64,000 bases of DNA, from assembly GCF_002163715.1 (NCBI RefSeq), contig NZ_CP015698.1:2706201-2770200 (forward strand), written 5' to 3'. The notes beneath the pieces are model-generated. The model was not told the origin of the DNA. It did no database searches and saw nothing but the letters and a program-made list of their open reading frames with translations. Of this stretch, positions 37,218 to 45,713 are shown piece after piece (within the stretch, counting starts at the first letter, position 1; each line of letters opens with the position of its first letter). This DNA is from Curvibacter sp. AEP1-3 (GTDB lineage Bacteria; Pseudomonadota; Gammaproteobacteria; Burkholderiales; Burkholderiaceae_C). The position numbers and the translations under genes were made by a program.

Positions 37218-38015
37218 ATGACTGGTTCGCCCGACTCGCTGAACGATGACACCCGCAAGCTGGTGGAAGACCACCAGCCGGTGGTGCGCTCCGTGGCGAA
37301 CCACGTGGGGCGGCGCCTGCCGCCGAACGTGGACAGGGCGGATCTGGTGCAGGACGGCATGCTCGGGCTGATGGAGGCGCTGCTGCGCTGGACCAAAGAG
37401 TCCTCGGGCATGCATTTCGAAAACTACATCGCCCTGCGGGCCCAGGGCGCCATGATTGACGGCCTGCGCGCTGCCGATCCGGTAAGTCGCCAGGTGCGCA
37501 AAGACATGCGGCGGGTCGAAGTGGCGCTGCAGCAGCTCAGTCACCGGCTTGGCCGTCCGCCGACCGAAGGCGAGCTGGCCAAGCAGCTTGACATGCCTTT
37601 GGCCGACTACCAGCGCTTGCTGCAGGACGCTCAAGGCTACGTGCTGATCTCGCTGCAAGACCTTACCGGCGACAGCGTAGACCAGTATCTCAAGCGCTGC
37701 CTGGAAGACAACGCCGACCCCCTGGCCCTGTTGGAGCGCGCTGCCCTGCGCCAGGCGCTGGCTGAATCCATCCAGCTGCTCCCACGCAAAAGCCAGATCC
37801 TGCTCACGCTGTATTACGAGCACGAAATGCGCATGCACGAAATTGCCAAACACCTCGGCCTCTCGGAAGCGCGCATCTCGCAAATGCACACCCAGTCCAT
37901 CGCCCAGCTACGCGCCTCGCTGGCTGACCGCGACATTGAGCGCCTGCTCACCCCGCGCATGCGGCCGCGCGACGAGCCTGACGAGTCGGAGTACAGCGTT
38001 CTTAGCAACGGTTGA
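37218..38015 (+). CDS. fliA: Flagellar sigma factor FliA (sigma-28, FliA/WhiG family)
   Basis: RNA polymerase sigma factor of 265 residues for late flagellar and chemotaxis genes. Region 2 shows YIALRAQGAMIDGLRAADPV and DLVQDGMLGLMEALLRW. Region 3 includes LGRPPTEGELAKQL, and region 4 the helix-turn-helix EIAKHLGLSEARISQMHTQS. Length is slightly above the usual 240, from a C-terminal polar tail. Unusually, no flagellar gene is adjacent: a secreted unknown lies upstream and cyanase downstream. Confidence 0.93.
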   Translation: MTGSPDSLNDDTRKLVEDHQPVVRSVANHVGRRLPPNVDRADLVQDGMLGLMEALLRWTKESSGMHFENYIALRAQGAMIDGLRAADPVSRQVRKDMRRVEVALQQLSHRLGRPPTEGELAKQLDMPLADYQRLLQDAQGYVLISLQDLTGDSVDQYLKRCLEDNADPLALLERAALRQALAESIQLLPRKSQILLTLYYEHEMRMHEIAKHLGLSEARISQMHTQSIAQLRASLADRDIERLLTPRMRPRDEPDESEYSVLSNG

Positions 38016-38087
38016 CCTGCCCCTGAAGCCCCCGGGCACGATGCTTGCTGGGTCGCTCCTGCCAATCAACACCCGCAGGAGCACCCC

Positions 38088-38531
38088 ATGAACCGCAACG
38101 ACGTTACCGAGAAGATCATGACCGTGAAGGTCAGCAAAGGCATCACCTGGGAATCGGTGGCCAAAAAAGTGGGCTTGAGCAAAGAGTGGACTACCGCCGC
38201 CTGCCTGGGCCAAATGACGCTGGACGACAAGCAAGCCAAGATCGTGGGCAAGATCTTCGGCCTGACCGTGGAAGAGCAAAAGTGGCTGCAAGTGGTGCCC
38301 TACAAAGGCTCGCTACCCACTCCTGTGCCTACCGACCCGCTGATCTACCGCTGGTACGAAATCGTCAATGTGTACGGCACCACCATCAAAGAACTCATCC
38401 ACGAAGAGTTCGGCGACGGCATCATGAGCGCCATCGACTTCTCCATGGATATCGTGCGCCAGCCCGACCCCAAGGGCGACCGGGTAAACGTAGTGCTGTC
38501 GGGCAAGTTCCTGCCCTACAAAACTTACTGA
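38088..38531 (+). CDS. cynS: Cyanate hydratase (cyanase)
   Basis: Converts cyanate and bicarbonate to ammonia and carbon dioxide (via carbamate). 147 residues, close to the usual 150 or so. The N-terminal helix bundle includes TWESVAKKVGLSKEWTTAA. The catalytic Arg and Glu are in YRWYEIVNVYG and the Ser in DGIMSAIDFS. No cynT carbonic anhydrase or cynR regulator accompanies it. It converges with the DAHP synthase gene without a gap. Confidence 0.96.
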   Translation: MNRNDVTEKIMTVKVSKGITWESVAKKVGLSKEWTTAACLGQMTLDDKQAKIVGKIFGLTVEEQKWLQVVPYKGSLPTPVPTDPLIYRWYEIVNVYGTTIKELIHEEFGDGIMSAIDFSMDIVRQPDPKGDRVNVVLSGKFLPYKTY

Positions 38532-39632
38532 TTAAGCAGCGGCCTTCTGGCGGCGCGCACGTACCGCGGCCGCCAAGGTTTCGAGCACCGGCACGGTTTG
38601 CGCCCAGCTGATGCAAGCGTCCGTCACGCTCACGCCGTGTTGTAGCGGCTTACCGTCCACGATGTCTTGGCGGCCTTCGTTGAGGTGGCTCTCGATCATC
38701 AGGCCGGTAATGCGCGCATCGCCCGCGGCAATCTGTGCTGCCACGTCCTGGGCCACCACGATCTGGCGGGCGTGCTGCTTGCTGCTGTTGGCGTGGCTCA
38801 CGTCAATCATCACCTGCTCGCGCAGGCCGGCGGCTTTGAGCAGCGCGCAGGCTGCGTCGACATCGGCGGCTGAGTAGTTGGGCGCCTTGCCGCCACGCAG
38901 GATCACGTGGCAATCGTTGTTGCCGCGCGTCTCGAAGATGGCGGCCTGGCCCATTTTGGTCATGCCCATGAAAGCGTGCGCGCCTTGCGCGGCCTGAATG
39001 GCGTCGGTTGCCACCTTGATGCCGCCATCGGTACCGTTTTTGAAGCCCACCGGGCAGCTCAGGCCGCTGGCCAGCTGGCGGTGGCTCTGGCTCTCGGTGG
39101 TGCGCGCACCAATGGCACCCCAGCTCACCAGCTCGCTGATGAACTGCGGCGAGAGCAAATCCAAAAACTCGGTGGCTGCAGGCAAGCCGGTGTCGAGCAC
39201 GTCCAGCAACAAGCGGCGCGCCATCTCCAGCCCTTGGTTAATGGCAAAGCTGCCGTCCAGGTGCGGGTCGTTGATATAGCCCTTCCAGCCCACGGTGGTG
39301 CGCGGCTTCTCAAAGTACACGCGCATCACCACCAGCAGGTCGGCACTCAGCGCATCGGCTTGTGCCTTGAGCAGGCGGGCGTATTCCATGGCCTGGCTGT
39401 GGTCGTGGATGGAGCAGGGCCCCACCACCACCACCAGCCGGTCGTCCTGCCCCTGCAGGATGCGCGAGATGGCCGCGCGGCTGCTCTCCACCAGCGCCTC
39501 GGCAGCGGCCGGCACGGGCAGCTTTTCTTCCAGCAGCGCGGGGGTGATGAGCGGGCGCACCGCGCCGATGCGCACATCGTCAATACGGGTGGTGTCGTGG
39601 GTGGTCAGGGCGGCGATGGTGGAGGTGGTCAT
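38532..39632 (-). CDS. aroG: 3-deoxy-7-phosphoheptulonate synthase (DAHP synthase, class I)
   Basis: First enzyme of aromatic amino acid synthesis: phosphoenolpyruvate plus erythrose 4-phosphate to DAHP. 366 residues from the ATG at 39632; the frame runs on to 39818, but that part is repeat sequence. Family motifs are VVVVGPCSIHDHSQAMEYA, RVYFEKPRTTVGWKGYIND, GAIGARTTESQSHRQLASGL and VMIDVSHANSSK. Feedback by Phe, Tyr or Trp cannot be told. No clear ribosome-binding site precedes the start, because a dispersed repeat lies right there. Confidence 0.93.
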   Translation of the reverse strand: MTTSTIAALTTHDTTRIDDVRIGAVRPLITPALLEEKLPVPAAAEALVESSRAAISRILQGQDDRLVVVVGPCSIHDHSQAMEYARLLKAQADALSADLLVVMRVYFEKPRTTVGWKGYINDPHLDGSFAINQGLEMARRLLLDVLDTGLPAATEFLDLLSPQFISELVSWGAIGARTTESQSHRQLASGLSCPVGFKNGTDGGIKVATDAIQAAQGAHAFMGMTKMGQAAIFETRGNNDCHVILRGGKAPNYSAADVDAACALLKAAGLREQVMIDVSHANSSKQHARQIVVAQDVAAQIAAGDARITGLMIESHLNEGRQDIVDGKPLQHGVSVTDACISWAQTVPVLETLAAAVRARRQKAAA

Positions 39633-39633
39633 A

Positions 39634-39690
39634 CTATGAATTTGATAGCTGCTCGCGCATATTAGGCGGGCGCTGGAGGGTGATTTTGTT
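39634..39690 (+). repeat. Dispersed repeat, copy B, in the aroG leader
   Basis: GATAGCTGCTCGCGCATATT followed by AGGCGGGCGCTGGAGGGTGA. It abuts the aroG start codon on its upstream side, so part of the aroG leader is repeat-derived. Confidence 0.75.
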
Positions 39691-39735
39691 TGTATTTTAG
39701 GTGTTGATGGGCGTACGCCGAAATGAGTCAGGCAT

Positions 39736-40320
39736 TCATTTGTAGTAGTAGTACCAATTACTTTGATAGTTCTTATCAAAGTTGTGTTTTGAATCAAAAC
39801 TAACCGTGAATTCTTCATTGCTCAAATAGCCGAATTCATCGTGAAGAATCAGAAGATCAAAGTACATCTTCGCGTAAATGCACTTCTTTCCTTCTGCCAT
39901 ATTCTTTTCCTTTTGTTCATCGGTAAAGAAGAAGAAAGTGACATGGCCAAAAAAGCGCGAGATTTCCCAAAGATCTTTATTCCCAATTCTTTGAATCAGA
40001 GCTGCAATGTCAGCGTCAGAAATCTTGTTATCGGTTTCAGCTCTTGCTATTGGTGAAAACGCAGAAAAAACTACAAATGGTTTGTCGGCCCGAATGTTTG
40101 AGACAGAGTGCCGCATACAAACTTCCCCAAACTTATTCGCAATGGCATTTGTCTTGACTTCGTCAAAGTTGTACTCCTTGCTAAAGACGGCGACGTGTTG
40201 TGGATGTTCCAGAATGATCTGCAATCGACCTCTATGAGGTTCATCGAAGATTACGTTCAACACGACCACATTCCAAGTTGCTTCTATCCACCGTGCAAGC
40301 TCATCCATGTGCGTCGACAT
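39736..40320 (-). CDS. Unknown protein, AT-rich gene
   Basis: Protein of 194 residues from the ATG at 40320 (MSTHMDELARWIEATWN); an ATG at 40383 would add 21 residues. I do not recognise the family. The chain is mixed alpha/beta, cytosolic, rich in Phe and Asn, and ends NYQSNWYYYYK. Base composition is visibly more AT-rich than all neighbours, with many AAA, GAA and TTT codons, suggesting recent transfer. It lies next to an HNH nuclease gene in divergent orientation. Confidence 0.65.
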   Translation of the reverse strand: MSTHMDELARWIEATWNVVVLNVIFDEPHRGRLQIILEHPQHVAVFSKEYNFDEVKTNAIANKFGEVCMRHSVSNIRADKPFVVFSAFSPIARAETDNKISDADIAALIQRIGNKDLWEISRFFGHVTFFFFTDEQKEKNMAEGKKCIYAKMYFDLLILHDEFGYLSNEEFTVSFDSKHNFDKNYQSNWYYYYK

Positions 40321-40551
40321 GCGACTCTTGCCCTGCTTAATTTTTTTGGTTAAACCATACTCTGGGTCGGACGATGTGATCATTTGCAAAGCGAAGCAGT
40401 TTCTTTCAAGCAAGCATAACAATCACCACTCGAAGAAACCGATTTGATTTGATAGGTGGTGGAAGCTCGCTGGCTATCGGATTGCAAACAACTCCATGCC
40501 TAAATAGTTGGAGGTCTGCCTGGCATACTGCTTTTCAAGGAGGAAAGCGGT

Positions 40552-41340
40552 ATGTCAAAAGAGACAAAGCCACGCAATGACTGGACTCGAGAGCAGGTAT
40601 TGGCGGGCCTGCATATCTATCTGCAGCTGAACTACGGACAGCTCCATGCGCGCAACCCCAAAATCAAGGAGTTGGGAACTTGGATTGGCCGTACCGCGAA
40701 CTCGGTCGCACTCAAGCTGTGCAACTTAGCCAGTCTGGACCCCGCAGTGCTTGCGAGTGGTCGCAAAGGTATGGACGGCGCATCCAAGGTCGATAAAGCG
40801 GTTTGGAAAGAACTCTTGGCGAATTGGGATGCCATGGTCCTTGAAGCCGCTTCGATCTATGGAAAGTTGGCGGCGGGTCATGGCTTGGAGGTTGCCGACG
40901 AGTTGGACCTAGAGTTACCGCCTACGGAACTGGGGCGCACCCGCACGGCCACGGTGCAAGTTCGTGTCAATCAAGCGCGTTTTCGTAAGTCTGTGCTGGT
41001 GGGCTACAACAGCACCTGCTGCATCAGCGGTTTGCAGAACGAGCGCCTGCTCATCGCGAGCCACATCGTCCCGTGGAGCGAAGATGCCCACAATCGTTTG
41101 AATCCGCAAAACGGCCTGTGTCTTTCCGCGCTGCATGACCGCGCATACGACCAAGGGCTGATTACGGTGCTGCCTGACTGCACCGTGCGCGTGAACACCA
41201 AACTTAAATCCAAAAGCGCCGACGCGTTTTTGCAGGAGTCGCTTTTGCGGTTCGACAAGGCGCCCATTCGCATGCCTTCTCGCTTGGCACCTGCGCCTGA
41301 ATTTTTGGCTTGGCACGCGGGTCACTTTGGATTCATCTGA
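40552..41340 (+). CDS. HNH endonuclease-domain protein
   Basis: Putative nuclease of 262 residues with a strong ribosome-binding site (AAGGAGG) before the ATG. The N-terminal 90 residues resemble a restriction-type recognition region (WTREQVLAGLHIYLQLNYGQ). The C-terminal HNH domain (about 165-235) shows CCISG, then SHIVPWSEDAHNRLNPQNGL followed by CLSALHDRAYDQGLI: the His, Asn and His of an HNH_2-type site. No methyltransferase is adjacent, so a classical restriction pair is not supported. Confidence 0.85.
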   Translation: MSKETKPRNDWTREQVLAGLHIYLQLNYGQLHARNPKIKELGTWIGRTANSVALKLCNLASLDPAVLASGRKGMDGASKVDKAVWKELLANWDAMVLEAASIYGKLAAGHGLEVADELDLELPPTELGRTRTATVQVRVNQARFRKSVLVGYNSTCCISGLQNERLLIASHIVPWSEDAHNRLNPQNGLCLSALHDRAYDQGLITVLPDCTVRVNTKLKSKSADAFLQESLLRFDKAPIRMPSRLAPAPEFLAWHAGHFGFI

Positions 41341-41993
41341 TGGCTTTACAAGACCGGGACTACATGCGAGACCGTAGAGATGGCGACAAGGTGCTGCAGT
41401 TCAGGCCAGCGCCGCAGAAGACATCGGTTTTCACCATCGTTCTGTATGTCGTCGCTGCTTTGTATTTGCTATACCAAGCAGCTCTTTGGTGGCAAAACAA
41501 ACTACCTTCAACAAAGCCTGCAGCCGCATCGTCGGTAGCCGTACCCTCGTCGGGCAACTTGGGTGCAGATGTGCCTCGCGCTCTGGAGCCGCAGCCACAA
41601 AGAACTACGCAAACACAACCCAATCAACCGCCCGCGCCTGGCACGGTGAGCAAGTGTGTGCTGAATGGAAAAGTAACTTACTCGGATGCGGCCTGTCCCA
41701 AAGATGCTGTTGTGGGCAGTGTGAAGCTGCCCCCACCTGCTCCTGTGGATGCGTTTCAGCAAGCTAGAACGACGCCCGCTCCAACCGCTGTGCTTCAACA
41801 GTCAGAACCTCAGCCAACGCTCCACACCCCGTCGCAAGCTGCACCAGCCAAGTCAGCGGAGTGCAAATACTTAGATGAGTTGGTGAAGCAAATCGACATT
41901 CGTGCACTGCAGCCCCAAAGCCTGCAGCAGCAGGATTTGCTGCGAGAAGACCGAAAGAAAGCGCGGGATAGGCAATTCTTTTTAGGGTGTTAA
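41340..41993 (+). CDS. DUF4124-like single-pass membrane protein
   Basis: Protein of 217 residues. Its ATG at 41340 shares a base with the HNH stop (TGATG), so the genes are coupled. The N-terminus MALQDRDYMRDRRD is a motif seen in several Comamonadaceae membrane proteins. One membrane segment lies at about 37-55 (VFTIVLYVVAALYLLYQAAL). A Pro- and Gln-rich linker and a short KCVLNGKVTYSDAACPKDAV unit follow, DUF4124-like with two Cys. Function unknown. Confidence 0.72.
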   Translation: MALQDRDYMRDRRDGDKVLQFRPAPQKTSVFTIVLYVVAALYLLYQAALWWQNKLPSTKPAAASSVAVPSSGNLGADVPRALEPQPQRTTQTQPNQPPAPGTVSKCVLNGKVTYSDAACPKDAVVGSVKLPPPAPVDAFQQARTTPAPTAVLQQSEPQPTLHTPSQAAPAKSAECKYLDELVKQIDIRALQPQSLQQQDLLREDRKKARDRQFFLGC

Positions 41994-42052
41994 ATGCTCC
42001 GATTTCGATAGCTGCTCGCGCAATATCCACTTGCGCTAGAGCCCGATTTGAC
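41994..42052 (+). repeat. Dispersed repeat, copy C
   Basis: GATAGCTGCTCGCGCAATAT, then CACTTGCGCTAGAGCCCGAT, filling the 61 bases between the DUF4124-like gene and the glycosylase gene. Confidence 0.75.
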
Positions 42053-42054
42053 TC

Positions 42055-42558
42055 TTAAACCAGCCCATGCCGCTCCATTACCTCCCGCCACGCCGCCAGC
42101 TTGCGCTCAAAGCTCCATGACGCATTAGCCGGGCTGGTGCTGGGGAGCTGGTAAACGGGCACGCCCAGGGTGCGGGTGTGGCGGGCGTGTTTGAAGCTCT
42201 CGCCGCCGTTGTGGGCGATGGCCTGTAGCTGCGGCAGGTGCAGTGCGGCGATGTCGTTGGGCACCGCGTTGCGGATGGCACTGTCCAGGCTGCCTTCGCG
42301 TTCGCAGCTGGCGTACACGTCCCACACGCCCAGGCCGCTCTCCAGCAGCCAGTTGCTACGATTTTCATAGCTGCTCGCGCATATTTCATGGGCGCCAGAC
42401 GGCCAAATGGCTTGCAATATCTTCCAGAACTGGTTTTGCGGGTGACCGTAATACTCTTGCGCCTGCAACGAGCGCACACCGGGAAAGCTGCCCAATATCA
42501 GCACCTTGGTGGCGGGTGACACCAGCGGCGCCAGGCCGGTCAGGGTGACTGCCGCCAT
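42055..42558 (-). CDS. DNA-deoxyinosine glycosylase (UDG family 6), with in-frame repeat
   Basis: Base-excision glycosylase of 167 residues for hypoxanthine in DNA. Motif 1 is LILGSFPGVRSLQAQEYYGH and the late motif is PSTSPANASW. Residues about 53-68 (SGAHEICASSYENRSN) are encoded by the antisense strand of a dispersed repeat copy. The repeat length keeps the frame, so the protein carries a repeat-derived insertion between the first motif and the helix WLLESGLGVWDVYA. Whether the enzyme is active is not known. Confidence 0.85.
   Translation of the reverse strand: MAAVTLTGLAPLVSPATKVLILGSFPGVRSLQAQEYYGHPQNQFWKILQAIWPSGAHEICASSYENRSNWLLESGLGVWDVYASCEREGSLDSAIRNAVPNDIAALHLPQLQAIAHNGGESFKHARHTRTLGVPVYQLPSTSPANASWSFERKLAAWREVMERHGLV
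42355..42403 (+). repeat. Dispersed repeat, copy D, inside the glycosylase gene
   Basis: CATAGCTGCTCGCGCATATT, then TCATGGGCGCCAGACGGCCA, lying antisense to and in frame within the 42055-42558 gene. Confidence 0.78.
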
Positions 42559-42572
42559 GCGCGTGCCCTGCT

Positions 42573-42887
42573 TTACTTTTTGGCCAGGGTTTTGCGGGCC
42601 TGCTCGATGCCGCCCACGTTCTCGGCTTTGCTAAAGCCCATGCCCTTGAGCGTGTCCAGCGCGATGCCGCTGCGCCGGCCACTCTGGCAGTACAGCAGCA
42701 CGGTGTCGTCCTTGCCCACGCCCGCCTTGGCAATCTCCTGGGCGATGGCGGTGTGCTCGATGTTGATGGCGCCTTCCACATGCCCGGCGGCAAACTCTTG
42801 CGGACTGCGCACGTCAATGATGACGTCTTTGGCCTGGGCCGAGAAAGCCATCAAGGCGAGGGTGATACTGGCGAATAGTGTTTTCAT
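42573..42887 (-). CDS. Exported rhodanese-domain protein (PspE-like)
   Basis: Single-domain sulphurtransferase of 104 residues. The signal peptide MKTLFASITLALMAFSAQA starts at 42887; an upstream frame to 42938 has weaker support. The rhodanese domain shows VIIDVRSPQEFAAGHVEGAI and the active loop CQSGRRSG with the catalytic cysteine. Periplasmic thiosulphate sulphurtransferase activity is the family expectation. It lies 14 bases upstream of the glycosylase gene on the same strand. Confidence 0.9.
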   Translation of the reverse strand: MKTLFASITLALMAFSAQAKDVIIDVRSPQEFAAGHVEGAINIEHTAIAQEIAKAGVGKDDTVLLYCQSGRRSGIALDTLKGMGFSKAENVGGIEQARKTLAKK

Positions 42888-42970
42888 GGAGTTGCTCTCA
42901 AGGAATAGGCGGTTTGGGTGCCCCGCCATTGTGGACAATTACAGCACCCCCCGCACCAAGGAGCATCCGG

Positions 42971-43552
42971 ATGAACAAAAACCGCCTCGAAGCCTTTAGC
43001 GATGGCGTCATCGCCATCATCATCACCATCATGGTGTTGGAGTTCAAAGTGCCGCACGGCGAGACGCTGGCAGACCTGCTGCCGCTGTGGCCCGTGTTCC
43101 TGAGCTACGTGCTGAGCTTTGTGAATGTGGGCATTTACTGGAACAACCACCACCACCTGATGCACGCGGTCAAAAAGGTGAATGGCAGCATCCTCTGGGC
43201 CAACCTGAACCTGTTGTTCTGGCTGTCTCTCATGCCCTTTGCCACTGCTTGGATGGGCGAGAACCACTTTGCCGCCACCCCTGTGGTGCTGTACTGCGTG
43301 GACCTCTGCCTGTGCGCTGCGGCCTACACCTGGCTGCAGAGCTGCATCATCCGCCACGAGGGCCGCGAGTCGACACTCAGCCACGCGGTGGGCACCGACC
43401 GCAAAGGCAAGATTTCGCTGGCCAGCTACGTCGTTTCGATTGGCTTGGCGCTGGCGGGCTACCCGGCTTTGGCCGGCATCTTTGTAGGGTTGGTGGCCTG
43501 CATCTGGCTGATCCCCGACCGCCGCATCGAAAAGACGCTTACTGGGGAATAA
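42971..43552 (+). CDS. TMEM175-family potassium channel-like protein
   Basis: Membrane protein of 193 residues with about six membrane segments, the bacterial TMEM175 (DUF1211) pattern. The diagnostic motif is RLEAFSDGVIAIIITIMVLE at residues 5-24. The His-rich NNHHHLMHAV and the next helix follow as in the family. Bacterial members form tetrameric potassium-permeable channels. Its stop overlaps that of the convergent alpha-galactosidase gene. Confidence 0.9.
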   Translation: MNKNRLEAFSDGVIAIIITIMVLEFKVPHGETLADLLPLWPVFLSYVLSFVNVGIYWNNHHHLMHAVKKVNGSILWANLNLLFWLSLMPFATAWMGENHFAATPVVLYCVDLCLCAAAYTWLQSCIIRHEGRESTLSHAVGTDRKGKISLASYVVSIGLALAGYPALAGIFVGLVACIWLIPDRRIEKTLTGE

Positions 43553-45713
43553 ACCGCAGCCGGTATATCAGCGCGCTCTCAGCAACCATGCGTGGCAGCG
43601 GCAGGCCTACTGCGGCCAGCCACGCGCCATGGGCGGTGGGCGGCAGGGCCGCTTGGGCACCGGCGGCCAGCGCGGCATCGTTGAGCGGGCTGCTGGTCCA
43701 GTCAGGTGGGGTCGGGTCCAGCCGCTCGATGGTGTAGTGCGCCGCCGGGCGCAGCATGGGCAGGCGCAGGGGCGGCGTGTTGCGGTGGGTGGTGGGCGTG
43801 GTGCGGTACACCAGCAGCAGAATTTCGCTGGCACCGGCGTCGCCATGGGCTTGCCAGACCACGCCGTCGCCTGCCTCGCCGAGCCACACCTGGCCGGTGT
43901 GCAGGCGGTTGCGCAGCTGCTTGTACATGCCCACCCAGCGGCCCAAGGCCATGCGGTCCTCATCGCTCATGTGGCGCACGTCAGCCTCAATGCCGAGGTG
44001 CCCGCTGATCGCAACACCGGCACGGAAGTTCAGGCTCTGGCTGCGGCCGGTGGTGTGCGCGGGCGCGGGGCCGATGTGGGCGCCCAGAATCTCGGGCGGC
44101 AAAAACTGCAGCGCGCCGCGCTGGATGGCCACGCGCGAGAGTGCGTCGTTGCAGTCGCTGGTCCAGACGCGGTGGGTGTGGGCGAGCACGCCCATGTCCA
44201 GCCGGGCGCCGCCCGAGGCGCAGCTTTCAATTTCGAGCTGCGGGTGGGCGGCGCGCACTCGGTCCACCAGCGCATACAGCGCGTACACAAAGCGGCGGTA
44301 GGCCGGGCGGCCCAGCGCGTCGCCGGCGGTGGTGAGGTCGCGGTTCATGTCCCACTTGAGGTAGGCAATGGGCACGTTGCTCAAGAGTGCGTGCAGCTTG
44401 GCAAACAGGTAGTCGGCCACCTCAGGGCGGGCTACGTCCAGCACCAGCTGGTTGCGCATGGTGAGCAGGGGGCGGCCCTCCAGCCGCAGCGCCCAGTCGG
44501 GGTGGGTGCGAAAGAGCTGGCTGTCGGGGTTGACCATTTCGGGCTCTACCCACAGGCCGAACTCCATGCCCAACTGGTTCACGTGGCGGGCCAGGGGTTG
44601 CAGGCCGTCGGGGTATTTGGCTGGGTCGGGCCACCAGTCGCCCAGGGCAGCGCGGTCGCTGTGGCGGCCCTGGAACCAGCCGTCGTCGAGCACAAAGCGC
44701 TCCACGCCCACGCTGGCGGCGGCTTCGGCCAGAGCATTGATGTCGTCGCTGCGGTGGTCAAAGTACACCGCTTCCCAGGTGTTGAGGTGCACCGGGCGCG
44801 GGCGCATGCGGCCACCGGGCCAGGGCAAGCGGCTGCGCACCGTGGCGTGAAAGTTGGCGGCCAGGCCGTTCAGGCCTTGTACCGAGCAGCTGGCAAACAG
44901 GGTGGGTGTTTGCAGGTGTTCGCCTGCGCCCAAGCGCACTTCGCCGGGGGCCAGCCACTCGCCCATTTGCCATTGGTATTGCCCGTCGTGCAGCCACTCG
45001 ATGGATTGGCGGTGGTTGCCTGACCAAGCCAGGTGCGCGCCATACACCGTACCCGCGTGTTCGGTGCTGCCGGGCGTGGTGACTACGGCACCGGGAAAGC
45101 TGTCGTGCGAGGTGCGGCCGCGCCGGTTCTCGCGCAGCCAGGTGCTGCGCGAGAGGGCATCCACCTGCAACTGAAATTCGTTGGCCCATTGGCCGGTGTA
45201 AGAGCGCACGGCCTGGGCGTCGCCCGGCAGCGGCACCGTGCCTGCGGCCAGCCACTGCACGTCCAGCACATCATGTCCGTCGTTCACCAGGGTGGTGCTG
45301 AGCTGCAGCACATCGTGCGCGTCCAGCGCCATGTGCAGCGTGAGGCGCAGTTGCGCCACGCTGTCAGTGAGGTGGATGGCAATGCGCTTTCCGGTGAGCA
45401 GGGTTTCCACCTCGCAGTGGGTGAACTGTTGCGCAAACTGCTGGCCGCTGCGGTGGGCCAGCAAGGCGCTTTGCATGTACCAGCCCACCCCAAAAGTGGG
45501 GGCAACGGTCAGCGGCTGGTCGAACTCCATGCTGCTGGGCGGGATGGCCCGGCCGTCGCGCAGCGGAGCCAGGGGCACACAGTTGTCCGGCAGGCGGGGG
45601 CCCCAGTAACGCCACAGCGGCGCCTCACCCGGGCGCACCTCCAGCACCACGCTGGTGTGGGTGCCATGTAGGGTGGTGAAGGTGGCAGAAGCCTCGGGTG
45701 CGTGGGTGCTCAT
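43539..45713 (-). CDS. Alpha-galactosidase, glycoside hydrolase family 36
   Basis: Cytosolic hydrolase of 724 residues that removes alpha-1,6-galactose from melibiose or raffinose-type sugars. There is a long N-terminal beta-sandwich, a catalytic barrel and a C-terminal beta domain. The nucleophile Asp is in YLKWDMNRDL and the acid/base Asp in WTSDCNDALS; SCASGGARLDMGVL between them is a family mark. No signal peptide. It is the last gene of the galactoside operon and overlaps the ATPase gene by four bases. Confidence 0.93.
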   Translation of the reverse strand: MSTHAPEASATFTTLHGTHTSVVLEVRPGEAPLWRYWGPRLPDNCVPLAPLRDGRAIPPSSMEFDQPLTVAPTFGVGWYMQSALLAHRSGQQFAQQFTHCEVETLLTGKRIAIHLTDSVAQLRLTLHMALDAHDVLQLSTTLVNDGHDVLDVQWLAAGTVPLPGDAQAVRSYTGQWANEFQLQVDALSRSTWLRENRRGRTSHDSFPGAVVTTPGSTEHAGTVYGAHLAWSGNHRQSIEWLHDGQYQWQMGEWLAPGEVRLGAGEHLQTPTLFASCSVQGLNGLAANFHATVRSRLPWPGGRMRPRPVHLNTWEAVYFDHRSDDINALAEAAASVGVERFVLDDGWFQGRHSDRAALGDWWPDPAKYPDGLQPLARHVNQLGMEFGLWVEPEMVNPDSQLFRTHPDWALRLEGRPLLTMRNQLVLDVARPEVADYLFAKLHALLSNVPIAYLKWDMNRDLTTAGDALGRPAYRRFVYALYALVDRVRAAHPQLEIESCASGGARLDMGVLAHTHRVWTSDCNDALSRVAIQRGALQFLPPEILGAHIGPAPAHTTGRSQSLNFRAGVAISGHLGIEADVRHMSDEDRMALGRWVGMYKQLRNRLHTGQVWLGEAGDGVVWQAHGDAGASEILLLVYRTTPTTHRNTPPLRLPMLRPAAHYTIERLDPTPPDWTSSPLNDAALAAGAQAALPPTAHGAWLAAVGLPLPRMVAESALIYRLRFIPQ

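Noticed and set aside
40552..41340. HNH protein as half of a restriction-modification system
   Set aside because: No DNA methyltransferase gene lies nearby.
43629..45023. 464-codon frame antisense to the alpha-galactosidase gene
   Set aside because: Shadow of a gene with intact catalytic motifs; low-complexity translation with no recognisable domain.
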